Below are positions 13,408-24,665 of a stretch of 64,000 nucleotides of DNA, in pieces (position 1 is the first letter of the stretch; every line of letters begins with the position of its first letter). The translations under genes and the position numbers were made by a program. The DNA comes from Steromphala cineraria (lineage: Eukaryota; Mollusca; Gastropoda; Trochida; Trochidae), in contig OU744727.1 of assembly GCA_916613615.1 (NCBI GenBank), forward strand, positions 22,720,777-22,784,776. The letters are read 5' to 3'. The notes under the pieces are model-generated. The model saw nothing but the letters and a program-made list of their open reading frames with translations, was not told the origin of the DNA and did not search any database.

Positions 13408-13675
13408 CATTACCTTCGGTTAGTTTACTATTTAGCCGTAAATGGTAATTCATTACCTTCGGTTAGTTTACTATTTAGCCGTCAATGGTAATTCATTACC
13501 TTCGGTTAGTTTACTATTTAGCCGTCAATGGTAATTCATTACCTTCGGTTTGTTTACTATTTAGCCTTCAATGGTAATTCATTACCTTCGGTTTGTTTAC
13601 TATTTAGCCTTCAATGGTAATTCATTACCTTCGGTTTGTTTACTATTTAGCCTTCAATGGTAATTCATTACCTTC
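13408..13675. repeat. 43-bp minisatellite with a palindrome at each junction
   Basis: Six full units start at 13408, 13451, 13494, 13537, 13580 and 13623, with a partial seventh. The first three units carry GGTTAGTTTACTATTTAGCC and the later ones GGTTTGTTTACTATTTAGCC, so two subtypes are ordered in blocks. Every junction contains GGTAATTCATTACC, an exact inverted repeat apart from the central two bases. The array would therefore offer a regular series of small hairpins. Confidence 0.95.
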
Positions 13676-14449
13676 AGATTTATGCAATTTTAACGACAAT
13701 TGCTAACAACAAATGGTATATTAACCATAAGTGCGTATGTAATCACATATTTTAGTTACTACGTAAATGAAAGGTAGCACGTGTCTTAGTAAATAGAAAA
13801 ATCTCTTAAAAAATTTAATAAATGTAACCAATTAGAAGACAATGTTTTTAAAACAAAAGTAGAAGTTTTAAAACGAACGCATCAAGTTGGACTTTACTAT
13901 GAGAATCAATTTTCCTTTATGAAATGACTCAAATGAGTTCACACTAAAATGGCCAACCTCGGTTGTTTGAAATGTAATACTTTACAGATAATCAAGTTAA
14001 TAAACTACGTCAAAGAGTGAAGGATCGGCTTAATGAATATTAAGATAATTTGATACATAATATTCTAGAACAAACACTTACAAAATTTCTTAATTCATTA
14101 CAAAAATAACAGTAACAGTAAAATATCAACTTTATGAGCGTTATGATAATGACTATAGAAACTGTTTTGACAAATTCTATTTTTGGACAGATGTCAAATT
14201 TATTAATGGTAAGTATGATGTTTGAGTATAAATCTTTAAATCTAGGAAATAATACTTCTGATAAACCAGATTCTCTACTTCATAATACCAGTATCTAAAA
14301 ATATCTCTGTATTATGCAGTATGGTTATTTCGATATAAGCACTTTGTCTGTGACATTTAATTGAATGTTTCTCTCTATCATTGAACATAAGCTAAATTAT
14401 TCGCTTCGTTATTGATGATTTTTCTGTAAATACATTTTTATTTCAGAAA
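13676..14449. other. AT-rich intergenic DNA, nothing recognised
   Basis: No open frame, element end or tandem repeat is evident between the 43-bp array and the next repeat block. Confidence 0.5.
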
Positions 14450-14840
14450 TGCCTGTATATTATGTTGAATAAAATCATGTTTAACAATATTTTCACAGAC
14501 ATTGTAATGTAGTATAATAAATAACATCATTTTTATCAGTTAAGTCCCGAATATGTTATATGTTGTATTCTATTTTCAATGAAGTATATTACCACACATT
14601 GTTATGTAGTATAATAAATAACGTAATTTTCATCAGTTTATTCCCAAACATTGTTATATATCATGTTGGATGAAGAAAATTTCCTCAGTACATTCCGTAA
14701 AAATATATAAATGTTTAATGAAATCATTTTCATCATTAAATATTTCAAAACATTGTTATATATCATGTTGAATAAAGTGATTTTCATCATTATATTTTCC
14801 CAAACATTGTTATATATCATGTCAAATAAAATCGTTTATA
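14450..14840. repeat. Diverged tandem repeat, about 50-60-bp unit
   Basis: The string CATTGTTATATATCATGTTG, followed by AATAAA and TTTTCATCATTA, recurs near 14649, 14751 and 14805, with weaker copies at about 14500 and 14598. Short frames crossing it on both strands (asparagine- and methionine-rich) are by-products. It has no other recognisable feature. Confidence 0.65.
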
Positions 14841-16439
14841 TTTGTCATGACCAATCATCAGGGGACATCATTTTGCTGTTTTCAAAGGTTTATATTACCT
14901 GTGGTAATACCTGAAACCTACAATTATATGATTGTGTCACGAAAAATAAATCTGAGGAAGTAGAGTTATCTGCCGCCATCAGTGTAATGTATTTGCCAAG
15001 CACGTGAAATGCTGAACTACTTATTATTTACTATGCAACTGTTTCATATCTGAAGTCAAACATGGGTTAATTCGCAGATGACCCTAAAGGGACAAAATAT
15101 ATCAAAAGTATTTCTAAATTCGTTAATGGAATTTAATTAACGTTGCGTGATGGTACATAATAATCATGTATGTTTGAAATATATGTATAACTAATCAGTT
15201 ATTGTACCGTCATTGGTGATTATTGATTAAAATACTATGACTTCTGGTGTTCGTATAATTGGTTGTTATGTGTATACTAATCAGCAATGAAATATACTTT
15301 GATTTATGAAAAGTCGTAAAATGAAAGAGAAATTTTTGGAAGATTTTTCATTGACATGAAGTTTCACAAACCTGTTCTATGATTGCTTGGTAGTCAGTTA
15401 AGAAGACAAATGAAGATACGACCCGTCTCTATGCCGATCCAGTTATTTCTTCCGGTAATCAAGGGTAACCATCATGAACATTATTATTACACATAATTTA
15501 ATCGTTTTACACCATGGACCTTCTAAAGATGACCGTAAGTGATTTGCAGGGTTTAAAAAAAGAGTAAAAAGTAAATTTCTCAAAGAAGCGTTGCTGTAAT
15601 CGTGAACTAAATGAAATAGCAAGCGATGGAGCATTTAGTACCAAAAGAATTCTTTCACATTGAGAAATCATTATATATTACATCTCAAACAAAAAGTATT
15701 TCAACTTCTTAAACTCACACACAGAGGCGAATTCTTTTAACTTAAATTCTTCTAAGATCTTTTGGAAAAAAATCCCTTGTGAATGAAAATATCAAAGGAA
15801 TTGGCTTTTCATGTTTACAACAAAGTGACTGAAGATCAGTTAAAGGGAGATAAGTCGAGGACAGCTGATGCGCCGAGAGATGTAGTGGCTCAAATTGTAG
15901 CAAATTCCAGGCTTATAGGGAGTCTATACGTCTTTCCTTAGAACTTGATGAAACGTTGAATAGCAAAGTAAATGGTTCATCGTCAGAGAGGGTGTATAAA
16001 AAGATGAGGGGAAATTGATAACGAGTTGCTTGAACCATTACAGATGAAGAACGACGGACAAAATACAAGGTATACTGTTCAAATTATCGCCAATCGCTTT
16101 CTGAAAAACACAGTCGATGACAGCATTATCCAAAATCTAACAAAAATTCCAACGACTTCTTCTTTTGTAAGAGTCTAATTGGAAATCTCTGGTCGAGAAA
16201 AAATGGCGGGCAGAAGTTTGGGAAGAAAGAGCAGAAATGTATCGGCACGACTTGAAAGTGAAGTCTATTAGGAAATTCGTCGTTTGATCTTCTACCGTCT
16301 TAAGAAAAACTTGATTATAGCTCTCCCTTCTCCGATCTCGTCCATTCTCGAGACAAGTACGAGACAGGAAGCTCCGCCCTGATACACAGCAGACGACTTC
16401 CTCCGCCGAGAACGATGGTCAGCGCGTGCAAGGCTCAAC

Positions 16440-16930
16440 GTTTCCCGCCACGAAAGACACTTTATTTTCCTCCACAAAGCGAATTATTGGATTGGCGTCA
16501 ATCACACGGTGGACAATGTGACACACGCGAGATGAATTGGATGCAGGTAGCAATGCGGCCCGCCCAGAACTGAAATGAGAGATTTCGGCAGTAATTCGGC
16601 GGCCGTTTGGGCGATCGTCTGATTAAACAATTTGTCAGAGGAGCAGACGATCGGCTATTGCGCGCCAAACAGCAGTGGAGGCAATTGATGGGCAGCGTTA
16701 TCGATGCGGATGTCTTCCAACAAATTACACATCTAGGGTAAATGCAGAAGGAGAATAGTGATTTCCTCAGCTCATATTTCATACACACTGGTACCTTGGG
16801 AGTAAGGAATTTCATTTCGCAAACCAAATGGAATGTTTCGACTTTGACTCGCGTGTAGCTCGGCGAGATTGAGGCGAGGCCGATAAATGAAAACGATTTT
16901 GCAAATTGTATACTCTTGGGCTATTATCAA
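16440..16930. promoter_or_regulatory. Candidate conserved non-coding element
   Basis: About 490 bp of markedly higher GC within AT-rich DNA. It carries CCAAT-type text (TTATTGGATTGGCGTCAATC near 16482), SOX-like ACAAT cores, a TAATTCGGCGGCCG block, and a 10-bp inverted pair CGATCGTCTG...CAGACGATCG (about 16611-16654) spanning GATTAAACAATTTG. The frames through it are short and resemble no protein. It looks like a developmental enhancer, which only cross-species alignment can confirm. Confidence 0.3.
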
Positions 16931-17792
16931 GTCGCCTTTCACTCGAGAGGAAATTTCAAACACAATAACAGTTCCCAAGCTTCCCCTTACTATAACCAGA
17001 CACCGGCTCCCTATACAGCTAGAAAACTGTGCTAAAAACTACTGGAAGTGAAATAAGTTCACAAAATGACTTTTTTATGTGTGGACTCGTGTATAAAACT
17101 AATGCTCTGTGGGGCCTTTAACCAAGTTGCTGTACCCAGACAGTTTTAATTGTCCATCTAATGTTTGAGACTTGGAAAAAAGTTTTAATGGTATTTACGC
17201 GTTGTTGTTGCTTTACTGTTCGTGATTAAACCTACCATCGCTGGGGACGCGTCTGGCTGTGTCTCTCCAGGTTATATGTGCCTAATCAAGTAGGCCCTAA
17301 TAGTACGAAGACAAGGAAGTGTTTTTTCAGTAGCCTTTTTCGTCTATCTTCACAAATTTAAGATAATCTTCTTTCAACAATGAAAAGAATGCAGACATAA
17401 ATTGTTTTTGTGCATATTCTCAAAAGAAACATCTGTACAGTAAAATCGTTAAAGGAACCCTGTTGTGATGGGGAAAACAACTCACCAAGAATAGTTTTTC
17501 AATCCGATTCATATCTTTATAAGATATAAAGTTAGTATTGTAAAACTTTTTAAAAGTGGAATTTTTATTAGGCGTATAAAACTGTCCAACGGCTTACCAC
17601 TGGTTTCTTCAAATGCACTTTACTCAACGGGTATCTAATTACAAGTAAATCAAGACATTGGTTATTAGTAACACTTTCCATTTGTATTATGATTTAATCA
17701 CCAAATAAAGATAATGAGAGACCTTTGAAGTTAAATAACTTGAATAAATACGATATTCAGATTTAGTGATATTAAGGTTATTAAACGATGCC

Positions 17793-18145
17793 CCGTTTAA
17801 AGGAGCAGTAGCACGTTTTTTTTAAATTTCATATTTAAAGATTTTCACTGATATTTGTTCTTTGATGTAAAGTGAATTATTTGTGAATGATAGTGTCGAA
17901 TATCTATTTAAACAAACCAATCATTCATAGTTAGAGAACAAATTAATTAGATTTACATATTGTCATTTGGGGGCCACTTAGCGTGAACAAAAAGTATTCG
18001 AATGGTTGAACTTTACATTATATATTTGATTTAGTACTGCTTCATACTGATCATATACATTGTCTTTCAATTGGAACAATTTATTTTCATTTTCCTGGCA
18101 TCACTTTATACTCCCTCTTAAAACGTGCCACTGTCCATTTAAAAC
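17793..18145. mobile_element. MITE with about 27-bp imperfect inverted ends
   Basis: The left end GTTTAAAGGAGCAGTAGCAC and the right end, read on the minus strand as GTTTTAAATGGACAGTGGCAC, match imperfectly, and both continue into GTTTT. The interior is AT-rich and non-coding. Ends of the form TTAAAGGnnCAGT are shared with other scattered fragments of this window, so this may be one member of a larger family. Confidence 0.55.
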
Positions 18146-18496
18146 GTCTCTTTTTTATTAAACGAGACAATGGTTAAGTATCAAACAGGAAAACAATATG
18201 TAAATTTTACACCAAACAACGAAATATGTACTTTGTTCATAACTCTTTAATGATAATGGAACTAAATTACGGCTGTGTTAGCACCTATTCCAGGTTGGTA
18301 ATCAACGATTCGGAATGCACTCTCCATCTTAACCGAAAAGGATTTCATGATTGGATAGATCTCACTTTTTAAAATATTTGCCACATGTCACTTCACCAAA
18401 AAACAGTTCGGTTCTTATTCATCGGATATTAGAAAAAGCCCTGAGACGCGCTTGAAATGAATTTGCCAATGCACGTGCATTGTCATTCTTTCACGC

Positions 18497-18688
18497 ATCT
18501 TCCTACGCAGAGCCTAAAAGGCCAGTTTCCAAACTGTCATTTTATGCCTTGCTGCAGAGACTTTACTTTTCTGTGCTGCTATAGTGCCCCTACAGACTAG
18601 ATAACAAGCACAGAAAACTCAAGGCTATGCAGCAAGGCATAAAATGACAGTTTGGAAACTGGCCTTTTAGGCTCTGCGTAGGAAGATG
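18497..18688. mobile_element. Foldback element with about 80-bp arms
   Basis: The left arm (18497-18578) starts CATCTTCCTACGCAGAGCCT and continues through GGCCAGTTTCCAAACTG and GCCTTGCTGCA. The right arm (18608-18688) is its near-perfect reverse complement and ends AGGCTCTGCGTAGGAAGATG. The loop is about 30 bp. Pairing is essentially exact over the outer 60 bases, so the element is young or maintained. It has no coding capacity. A transcript would form a long hairpin resembling a small-RNA precursor. Confidence 0.85.
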
Positions 18689-19032
18689 TTTTTCACGCGG
18701 CTGCGATGCAATTGACAGTCTAAACCTCGCATTACACGTACATCGTGCTACCCTTGTATTTCACGCTCTACCCGTTAAATGAAAACACTGGTTTCTCTCT
18801 ATTAAACTAACTCTATTCCTCTGTCTATCCTTTAAAGCCTAGTGGGGAAAAAACGCTTAGTTGACGAGGAAACACGTTCAAATTTCTACATAAGTTTCAG
18901 ACTTGTCATTCTTCAAGCATATTACAATGAGTAGACAATTTTACAAAAACCGGGCACCCTAATGACCGTGGCGGTCAAAAAAAGAGCAGTCGATTCTTGA
19001 ATTCTAATCCTTCCTAGGGTTAAGTAACACTG

Positions 19033-19450
19033 TGTATAACCGTACACCGGAACTAGCGAGGTGTACGGCGAAGAAATGTTGCTAGCGAGGAGCCGAAATC
19101 GAAAGTTAGGTAATATTTGACTTCATAACTTTCAAATAATCAACATCATGTGGTAATTATAGCCCACATACTTAGTAAAATGTATGTGCTTGTCATTCTG
19201 TATCCAAGGGACAGTAACAATGACAGTTGCGAGTAATGCTGTTGTTAGTAACATATTTGCTATCTCTGACTATGAACAGGATATGACATTAAATAGTTAT
19301 GTCTCTGAAAGCTATTGACATGATAATAACATAGAAAAAGTTGATGAAACGGCGATGATTGCTTTTTAAGTGATCCCGTTTGCGATCACGCTCCTCGCTA
19401 GCAACATTTCCTTGCCGTACACCTCGCTAGTTCCGGTGTACGGTTATACA
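19033..19450. mobile_element. MITE with about 60-bp compound inverted ends
   Basis: The left end (from 19033) starts TGTATAACCGTACACCGGAA, then CTAGCGAGGTGTACGGC and GTTGCTAGCGAGGAGC. The right end (to 19450) is the reverse complement with few changes. Each end is itself partly palindromic (CCGTACACC...GGTGTACGG), so terminal hairpins are possible within each arm. The 270-bp interior has no open frame. I could not see a clear target-site duplication. Confidence 0.75.
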
Positions 19451-20569
19451 TATTGAGTAAGCCATTTGTAAATATTTAGTACCACTGACTTAGTGCTAAG
19501 AAAGCCTCGGAATATCTTGGCCAAGATATTTCTTTGCAGCAGTTTATAATAATAGAAGGTATGCTCATGCTTACTCTTCGAAGAAAGAGTACATTTTCAT
19601 ATGTTCTCTGATCTCGATTTGTGAGATTTCCTATAATCGTTTATGGCAATGGTTTTATGCAAATTTCAAAAAGAAAAAAGTTTTCAGTTCATTTGATGAC
19701 GTTAGAACTGCATTTTTTTTTTGTATCTCGAAAAGTCAGTATTGAATAAAGACTATTTCCCGTTTATGAGATTGATTATATTTATTTTTCCATCACAATT
19801 CATTTCGTTGTCGTTGTTGTAAAGCGCAATTGTTTCTACGTACTGGCTATTGTTGTATCACAGGGATGATAGATCTTAATTTTATTTGAGTAGATAAGAC
19901 ATTTCAAGTAGTAAATGAATGAAAATAAAGAATTATTTCATATCCCAAGTAACATATTTTGTTACAGTTTGGTGAGACTAACATTTAACATTTTAAAAAC
20001 CGAATTTAAATCAATATCCATCATGAATATCTAAAAATAATTTTTCAACAAAATGTTCAGCATGTGTTAGAACTTTTTCATTCATATTTCAGGATACTTC
20101 AATACATCAATAAAGTCCGTCGTTGAATTGAATTTAATACGCCATTAAACATTCATATTTTTTTAATTTAGGATAAAATCTACATGTGTCATTAACCTTA
20201 CACATGTTCTCTCCTCAACTGCATGCTTCAAATTGATTTCACATTTCTACTTTTTTATGTCAAAATTAAAACGTTTGATTTCACATTTTCAACATGACTG
20301 AACAAAATTACTTCATTTTTCTTTGAAATATTATGTTGAGGTGACCTTTTCATGATTGGCTTGCTATAGCTCTCATTAGAGAGTATGGAACTTATTTCTG
20401 GATAGGTAACCGCCCTGGCTTGGATCTTAGAACAAAGAGAAGCACGCTGATTACTCCCGCTGAAGCAGAAAGGTGATCGGTGATTGATGCAAAGTGATGT
20501 ATGGCTTTCAAACAGAAATAAAAAGGACATTTTACTTAAAGAAGCATTCTCATACAAGAAAAGCTTGTT
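19451..20569. other. AT-rich intergenic DNA, nothing recognised
   Basis: A minus-strand frame at 20255-20557 shows no domain, no splice context and no bias. Nothing else is visible before the minisatellite. Confidence 0.5.
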
Positions 20570-21345
20570 TGAATCATAAAGGTTTGGTATCTCGTCTTAA
20601 AGGTTTGGTATCTCGTCAGAAAGGTTAGGTATCTCGTCTTAAAGATTTGGTTTGTCGTCAGAGAGGTTTGATATCTTGTCATAAAGATTTGGTATCTCGT
20701 CATTAAGGTTTGGTATCTCGTCTTAAAGGATTGGTATCTCGTCATTAAGGTTTGGTATCTCGTCTTAAAGGATTGGTTACTCGCCAGGATAGTTTGGTAT
20801 CTCGTCATTAAGGTTTGGTATTTTGTCATAAAGGTATGGTATCTCGTCATAAAGGTTTGGTATTTCATTAGAAAGGTTTGTTATCTCGTCATAAAGGTTT
20901 GGTATCTCGTCAGAAAGGTTTGGTATTTCGTCATCAAGGTATAAAGGTTTGGTATTTCGTCATCAAGGTATAAAGGTTTGGTATCTCTTCATAAAGGTTT
21001 GGTATCTCGTCAGTAAGATTTGGTGTCTCGTCAGAAAGACTTGGTGTCTCATCGTAAAGGTTTAGTATCTCGTCATAAAGGTTTGGTAACTCGTCATTAA
21101 GGTTTGGTATCTCGTCTTAAAGGATTGGTATATCCTCATAAAGGTTTGGTATCTCGTCTTAAAGGTTTGGTATCTCGTCATAAAGGTTTGGTATCTCGTC
21201 ATAAAGGTTTGGTATCTCGTCATAAAGGTTTGATATCTCGTCATAAAGGTATAAAGGTTTGGTATCTCGTCATAAAGGTTTGGTTCATAAAGCTTTGGTA
21301 TCGCGTCATAAAGCTTTGGTATATCGTCCGAAAGGTATATATAAG
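20570..21345. repeat. 21-bp minisatellite, block A
   Basis: The unit AAAGGTTTGGTATCTCGTCA plus T (21 bases) is repeated some 36 times, with point variants (TTGTC, ATTTCG) and occasional inserted ATAAAGGT half-units. Because 21 is a multiple of three, both strands stay open for long distances. The minus strand reads as tandem MTRYQTF heptads and the plus strand as KGLVSRH heptads. No start context, splice signal or non-repeat domain is attached, so these frames are taken as accidental. Confidence 0.93.
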
Positions 21346-21347
21346 GT

Positions 21348-21513
21348 TGTACATAAAAGCATTCGAATGTTTTTTTTTTATCATTTTTATATTTTTTATT
21401 TATCGAATTAGTGTTTGTGTTCATTGCTATTTTAAGTGTGTGTATTCCAACTAGATGTGTATTTTGCATGGAAGAGTCTTTGTCTTATATTAAAACATCC
21501 GGAAATGAAAAGG
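21348..21513. repeat. Flank of minisatellite A, duplicated at 22460-22650
   Basis: Text from CATTCGAATG through TCCAACTAGA and AAGAGTC to AAAACATCCGGAA recurs in the same order at 22460-22650. The segment before the array (GCATTCTCATACAnGAAAAGC at about 20541 and 21531) is duplicated as well. The whole 1-kb module of flank, 21-bp array and flank has therefore been copied in tandem. Confidence 0.7.
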
Positions 21514-21562
21514 ATATTTAACTTACAAAAAGCATTCTCATACACGAAAAGCAAATCTGAAT

Positions 21563-21885
21563 CAGAAAGGTTTGGTATCTCTTCAAAAAGGTTTGTATTT
21601 AGTCAGTAAGGTTTTGTATCTCATTGGAAAGGTTTGGTGTCTCCTTATATAGGTTTTGTGTCTCGTAAGAATGGTTTGGTATCTCATCACGTAAGTTTGG
21701 TGTCTTGGTAGAAAGGTTCGATATCTGGTCATAAAGATTTGGTATCTCGTCAGTAAGGTTTTGTATCCCGTCAGAAAAGTTTGGTATCTCGTCATAATGG
21801 TTTGGTGTCTCGGTAGAAAGGTTTGGTATCTCGTCAGTAAGGTTTTGTATCTCATTGGAAAGGTTTGGTATCTCGTCAGAAAGAC
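21563..21885. repeat. 21-bp minisatellite, block B
   Basis: About 15 copies of the same 21-bp unit as block A, with variants such as GGTTTTGTATCTCATTGGAA and GGTTTGGTGTCTCGGTAGAA. The array ends abruptly at the TA where the mariner-like element at 21887 begins. Confidence 0.9.
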
Positions 21886-21886
21886 A

Positions 21887-22452
21887 TACACTCAGGGGCA
21901 AAAGAAACGATACCAACTTTTCAAAAGAGTGAAAAACAAAATCCTGTTGTAAATGAAATGCGACTACGAGCTCTTGTGATAGGCACATCAGTTGTGAAGA
22001 AGTACTCACAATTTCAAACATCAAAGTATAATACTTATAAAGTACTTATAAAGTATAATACTGATCAAATACACGAGGGGTCAAAAACCGCTTTTTCGAT
22101 GTTATTTTTGGTCATAATCTTTGGAATTGGAATAAAATAATTATGAAATTACAAAATCTATAAAATCTAAGATGTTCTCAATATAAATAACCCTTGAAGA
22201 AGTTAATTTGTTCACGCATTTTGCCTGTATTTTGGTTTAAAAACAAGAAAAAGGGGCATTTTCACTATCCTATCTCGTCTAGTTGAAAGGCTTGTATTTC
22301 AAAAGCGTTAACAGATATAGCTCTGAAATTAAAAACTTAGTTAAGTAAGCTCTTGAATACATGAATTAACCCTGTTTCAGCCGTAGCTATCAATCGTAGA
22401 TTAACCTATCATGCATTTTATATGGTATCGTTTCTTTTGCCCCTTAAGTGTA
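21887..22452. mobile_element. Mariner-like MITE inserted at the end of minisatellite B
   Basis: The left end reads TACACTCAGGGGCAAAAGAA followed by ACGATACC. The right end is GGTATCGTTTCTTTTGCCCC followed by TTAAGTGTA. The 28-base ends are inverted with one or two mismatches and the element is flanked by TA, as expected for the Tc1/mariner superfamily. The 500-bp interior has no transposase. The shared AAAAGAAACG core with the 41.59-kb element suggests related transposases mobilised both. Confidence 0.8.
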
Positions 22453-22459
22453 TGTGTTA

Positions 22460-22650
22460 AGTATTCGCACAAAACCATTCGAATGATTTTTTATCATTTC
22501 CATCAACATCTCATATTTTGTTTGATTGATCGAATTATTGTTTATATTCATTGTTACTTTATGTGTAAGGTGTGTGTTCCAACTAGAGAAGTATTTTGCA
22601 TTGAAGAGTCAATGTTTTATGTTAAAACATACGGAATTAAAAAGTTTAAT
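22460..22650. repeat. Second copy of the minisatellite flank
   Basis: This is the counterpart of 21348-21513 at the far end of module B, now pushed about 570 bp from its array by the mariner-like insertion. The order of events is therefore duplication first, insertion later. Confidence 0.65.
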
Positions 22651-23100
22651 CATAATATAATTACCAAAGACGATGGTATTAGTTGAACCTTGATCAAACG
22701 TTTATGTAACTTCCTTGCCACTGTCCAAACCATTGGTTAATCATAATGGTTTGAAAATAAAGAAATATTTCAATACTTTCATAGATATTTAAGAATTTTT
22801 TTACTTCAAGGCTCTGTTGTTTCATAATTTTACTTCACCTTTTACATATTATACATGGATATATACCTATTTTCTTTAAATTTAGATCTTATATTGTTTT
22901 GAATTGTTGTTTAAAAGCGTGTTTGTACCATTCCTTAGTTTGTACCATTCCTTTTTCATTCGTCCTTCATTTACTTTAATACTAAAGAGAATTACCTTAT
23001 TTATAAGGAACCACGATGTTTTAGATTAAAAGTTGCCAACGAAAGTCAAAATATTTTACAAAAGAATGAAAAAGTTTTTTTAAAGATAAAGTTTAGTATT

Positions 23101-23171
23101 CTATGCATGTTTAACTAGTTCAATCTATGCATGTTTAACAAGTTCAATCTATGCATGTTTAACAAGTTCAA
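23101..23171. repeat. Three copies of a 24-bp unit
   Basis: CTATGCATGTTTAACAAGTT plus CAAT is present three times head to tail; the first copy has CTAGTT in place of CAAGTT. Confidence 0.9.
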
Positions 23172-23229
23172 GGCATTTTTTTTTCATTTTCAATGTGAAT
23201 ATATGATTGTCTCCTTCATAAACATGTCT

Positions 23230-23710
23230 TCAGAATGGTCTATCGTGTAACTGATTTCAAACTTCTTTTCTTCGTTTGAATATAAAGTTTGTATCGTTCA
23301 TTGGAAAAGTTAACAGATACTGCATAATTGATGAACCATGAAGTAAATTTTTATGGTACACGGTTGAACTATTTTAAAAGTCTTTTCTTGTTTTCATTTA
23401 TGTTTGTCTCGTTTATTTCAAAATTTTAAATATGTTGCATTAATGAAATCTTCAGAATAGTTTATTGTACAATTTCTATTCTCCGTTTGCATGAGTTTGC
23501 ATGAGTTTGCCTCGCTCATTTTAAAATTCAACGCACGATGTAAATTACTGATATATGAATGAAATACCAATGGTCTATGGTGTAACTGATTTTACGTTTT
23601 CTTCTTTTAAAGATTGCCTCGTTCATTTGAAAATTTAGAACGTGATGCATAATTGAATAAAGATGAATGAAGTATTCAAAGTGGTTTGTTGTTTATTTTC
23701 AAACTGTTCA
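23230..23710. repeat. Diverged tandem repeat, about 112-bp unit
   Basis: Segments of the type ATGGTCTATnGTGTAACTGATTT recur near 23238, 23350, 23455, 23571 and 23680, each followed by a CGTTCATTTnAAAATTT box and GATGCATAATTGA-type text. Identity is low. Non-coding. Confidence 0.5.
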
Positions 23711-24239
23711 TCATGGAAACGAAGTTTTAGTTAAGAAGTTGAAGCTCCCCATGTTCATTGAATGACAACCAAGGCTAGCCAAAAACCAAAATATCATAAA
23801 TACAGAGGTTGCAAAACCTCACATCAAGCGTGTCATATTTGTATTAAATGGTCTTGCAAATACAATGAGATGAAGACGAACACGATGAAGAAGTGTTGAT
23901 GGATATTTTTCAAATCATTTTAAAGGTGAACTGTTTCGAATGAGTCAACCAGTATGAGTTTATATACTAGATTCTATAGTATCAAGATTCTCATCAATAC
24001 ACTTATAACCAACTTCATTTACATAAACGAAACTTAGAAGTCACTTTACAAAATCGTCAAAACTGATAAAATATTTACAACACTGACGTACATACAATTT
24101 TCACCAGATGGTACTTCGCTGCTATCATGATTGGGATATTACCATAAATATGCAACGTGTGTACATCTTTATTTCCATTAATAAAAAGAAAATCATAAAA
24201 AACAGTAGAATATGACACGTAATTGAGATTGCAAATAGA

Positions 24240-24665
24240 CAGAGCTGGTCACGTGACATGATTTAAACCATGACGTAACAGCATTGCCAGACAAATTCCG
24301 CCCTCCGTTCGACATAACCTGGTAATATTGTCCATAGAAGAAAATACAAGTATGTAGAAGTAACTAAATTAGGAAATTGGCCGTCATATTTTGATAGAAG
24401 CAATGCGGAGAACGTCGATACGAAGCCAAACCATGTTAACTAAGAACTTACTTTGTCGAACGCATCGATCGAAAGATACACACGGGCCTTATTTGATTAG
24501 GGACCGTTTGGTCGGCCGTTCGCCAGTCACGTGACGGGCACAGCGGGGAACCCCGTCCATAGTTTTCTCCATAAATCAGTTGAATCGCTCTGGTTCCGTT
24601 GAACGTGATGCTTGGTGTAATTTGATTAGGGAAAACATCATTAGGGCTCACTTGACCAGTAGGTG
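24240..24665. promoter_or_regulatory. Candidate conserved non-coding or regulatory island
   Basis: GC-richer DNA with two GTCACGTGAC E-box palindromes (about 24250 and 24526), GACGTAAC, and TTTGATTAGGG occurring in both orientations (24492 and 24619). Frames are short and unlike any protein. I infer a regulatory element or the relic of a promoter, without proof. Confidence 0.22.

Noticed and set aside
13408..13675. Regular 43-bp repeats that could suggest a CRISPR array
   Set aside because: The units abut with no unique spacers, and the setting is an intron-bearing animal genome.
20536..20868. Long frames with tandem MTRYQTF heptads, also at 21062-21469 and 21583-21891
   Set aside because: They arise because a 21-bp repeat leaves frames open on both strands. 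There is no start context, signal peptide, splice site or domain outside the repeat.
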